Under the pieces are notes generated by a model, which had not been told where the DNA came from, made no database searches, and worked only from the letters and a program-made list of their open reading frames with translations. A program made the translations under genes and the position numbers. A stretch of DNA of 20,000 nt from Chrysomallon squamiferum. Lineage: Eukaryota; Mollusca; Gastropoda; Neomphalida; Peltospiridae. Positions within the stretch are counted from its first letter, which is position 1; every line of letters begins with the position of its first letter. The stretch spans positions 2,022,576-2,042,575 of the forward strand of contig CM022677.1 in the NCBI GenBank assembly GCA_012295275.1, given 5' to 3'. Shown here piece after piece: positions 18,131 to 20,000 of the stretch.

Positions 18131-19587
18131 ACAGGCCTACACGCCTAAATCTCAGGTTCGCGTTGTACTGTGTAAATTAGTTTTGCGTTTCTGTTATTGG
18201 TTCATTATCGAAAAGCTTTAATCCACATAGATCGTCATCAGCAGAGAGTACGTTAAACATGAAAGAAGTTGGTAAGCTAAGTAGTTACACGTTTAAAACT
18301 GTACGCACCATTAGACACGTCTTCATTACGCTGCTAAAACATGTTTGAAACTTATACAGACTGTAACACAGTGTTTTGAGCACTTTCCCACTAAATGGAT
18401 TAATGACCTCTATGTAGGAATGAAATACATTGTATTGTATGTAGGTGCGCGTGCGCGTGTAGGTGTATTTTTATTGCAATGTTTTATATAAATTAAAAAA
18501 TATTTACTCTGCACCACATCGATCAATGTTTATTATATTTTTGCAAGGAAGCAATTTGTCTTTTGTTTCTAAATGATCTACTCACTCATCTAATTTGCCC
18601 TTGCACAATATCACACACAATGTAATAATTATTTAATATGTAGCTTTTCACATATAACATTATTGTCCTCTACAAACAGTCATTGTGTCATATTCACAGC
18701 TCCTGGTAACCAGTAGGAATCAGAGGAAGTCAACAGAGGTGCTGAAAGTAGACTAGTCTGGTTAGTGACAGAAATATAACTTCATTTGTTAGTCAGAATG
18801 AATTGAGTAGAATAGAATGTGGATTTAACGGCAAAGAAAGGCTATCGACTCCAGGGATTTAAAAACGTGAATTTCCAGAGATTCGTTATTATATACAACA
18901 TTTACTTGTTATCAAGTGTAATTCTATCACAATAGTCACTATTCACTATTAAACAGCATTTTCGTATAATAAATAAAATATAATGATTAATTTGTTTTGT
19001 ACTGAAAAGTGAAAGGAGATATTCCTGGAGGAGAACAACTAATATCTAGGAGTAACTAAACTGAGTATTGGTTTTATTTCATTCAACAGCTATGACACAT
19101 TAGTTAGAAATAGCGTGGGTTGAACAATAAAATATGTGAATATTTAAATTTTGACACATGCTAAAGAAACAACATTGTACGTCAAGCGCCCACATCAGGT
19201 ATCAGAGAGCAAGTTTTCAAAACGTAATATTTTAAAACAACTCAGAGCCTAAGACTCTGCTTGTGTGTTAGACCGGGCATCTGCAGACTTGTCTTACAAA
19301 CTCCAACTTTTATCTCAAAATAAAACTGTGTAGTGGAGCCATCTCCCCGACTCGGTATATCCTTCATGAAATACTGAACTATTAATAAAACATAAATTTC
19401 GTTTCTCAACAAACGGAATCGAGTTGTTTCTCTAGATGGAAAGCTCTCTTCTGGTGAATTGTGACAAATATTTAAAATTTCCTGGGTTACTGCACCAATT
19501 TGTTTCTAACTTTTTCAGGCTGCATAACTGCTGATGGCGTCTCTTGCAAACATTCCAATTTGTTTTCTTCATTTATTGTTACAGTCT
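18131..19587. other. Non-coding stretch upstream of the satellite
   Basis: About 1.45 kb with no long open frame on either strand and no RNA gene seen. Notable small features are an alternating purine-pyrimidine stretch GTGCGCGTGCGCGTG near 18446 and a palindrome CTGGTAACCAG near 18702. I see nothing else. Confidence 0.4.
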
Positions 19588-20000
19588 TATAATGTGTAAC
19601 CTAGCTATATTATAATCTGTAATCTGTAACCTAGCTATCTTATAATCTGTAACCTAGCTATCTTATAATCTGTAATCTGTAACCTAGCTATCTTATAATG
19701 TGTAACCTAGCTATCTTATAATCTGTAACCTAGCTATTTTATAATCTGTAATGTGTAACCTAGCTATTTTATAATGTGTAATCTGTAACCTAGCTACCTT
19801 ATAATGTGTAACCTGGCTATCTTATAATCTGTAACCTAGCTATCTTATAATCTGTAATCTGTAACCTAGCTATCTTATAATCTGTAACCTAGCTATCTTA
19901 TAATCTGTAATCTGTAACCTAGCTATCTTATAATGTGTAACCTAGCTATCTTATAATGTGTAACCTAGCTATTTTATAATCTGTAATGTGTAACCTAGCT
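19588..20000 (+). repeat. 23/30-bp satellite with nine-unit higher-order pattern
   Basis: Sixteen units in a row, running off the window. Short units are 23 bp (TATAAT, CTGTA or GTGTA, then ACCTAGCTATCT) and long units are 30 bp because the STGTAAT block is doubled. The order is S L S L S S L L S S L S L S S L. Units 11-16 repeat the length order of units 2-7, and the ATTT variants and the CT-then-GT long unit fall in the same places. This gives a higher-order period of 235 bp (19611 to 19846). Confidence 0.95.

Noticed and set aside
19588-20000. CRISPR array
   Set aside because: The units are contiguous, with no unique spacers, and the surrounding sequence is eukaryotic. It is a satellite.

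Overview
This is animal (eukaryotic) DNA. It is AT-rich and full of microsatellites, has intron-split coding sequence with GT/AG splice signals, and carries a decayed non-LTR retrotransposon, duplicated non-coding DNA and a satellite array. The host gene is a LigB-type protein of a kind I associate with aquatic invertebrates such as molluscs and cnidarians. A mollusc-like invertebrate is my guess, held weakly.

Layout, left to right. Positions 1-4358 are non-coding, with simple repeats (A29, GT, CTT/TAG, TAG, AT/TG) and a 57-bp tandem repeat. Positions 4397-6629 are copy A of a 2.2-kb segment, bracketed by 37-bp direct repeats. Positions 6665-7136 hold a GC-richer island with a G-rich purine tract, then an ACAT/AT microsatellite. 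Positions about 7137-13625 are a nearly full-length but broken LINE on the minus strand. It has an ORF1 with three zinc knuckles and an ORF2 with APE-type endonuclease, reverse transcriptase, RNase H and a C-terminal CCHC motif. This order fits the I superfamily. Its 3' part contains a CpG-bearing 33-bp minisatellite and a TTTA run. Positions 13626-14677 are unassigned, with a regular group of four CCAAT boxes and five CGAATCT motifs. Positions 14678-16895 are copy B of the 2.2-kb segment.

The one host gene I can support runs on the minus strand from its start codon at 17382. Exon 1 is 17382-16963. A 32-nt microexon (16779-16748) and a third exon (16523 to 16399 or 16381) follow, with matching splice phases. 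The product begins with a hydrophobic leader and resembles the LigB / class III extradiol dioxygenase family. Later exons were not found, so the intron after exon 3 probably continues left through the LINE and copy A and out of the window.

The most interesting point is how these pieces connect. Copy B is the native piece of the LigB-like gene and contains the microexon and exon 3. Copy A is a second copy about 10.3 kb away in the same orientation. It carries the same two exons in broken form and has target-site-like 37-bp repeats at its ends that copy B lacks. The right end (19588-20000) is a 23/30-bp satellite whose long and short units recur as a nine-unit, 235-bp higher-order pattern.
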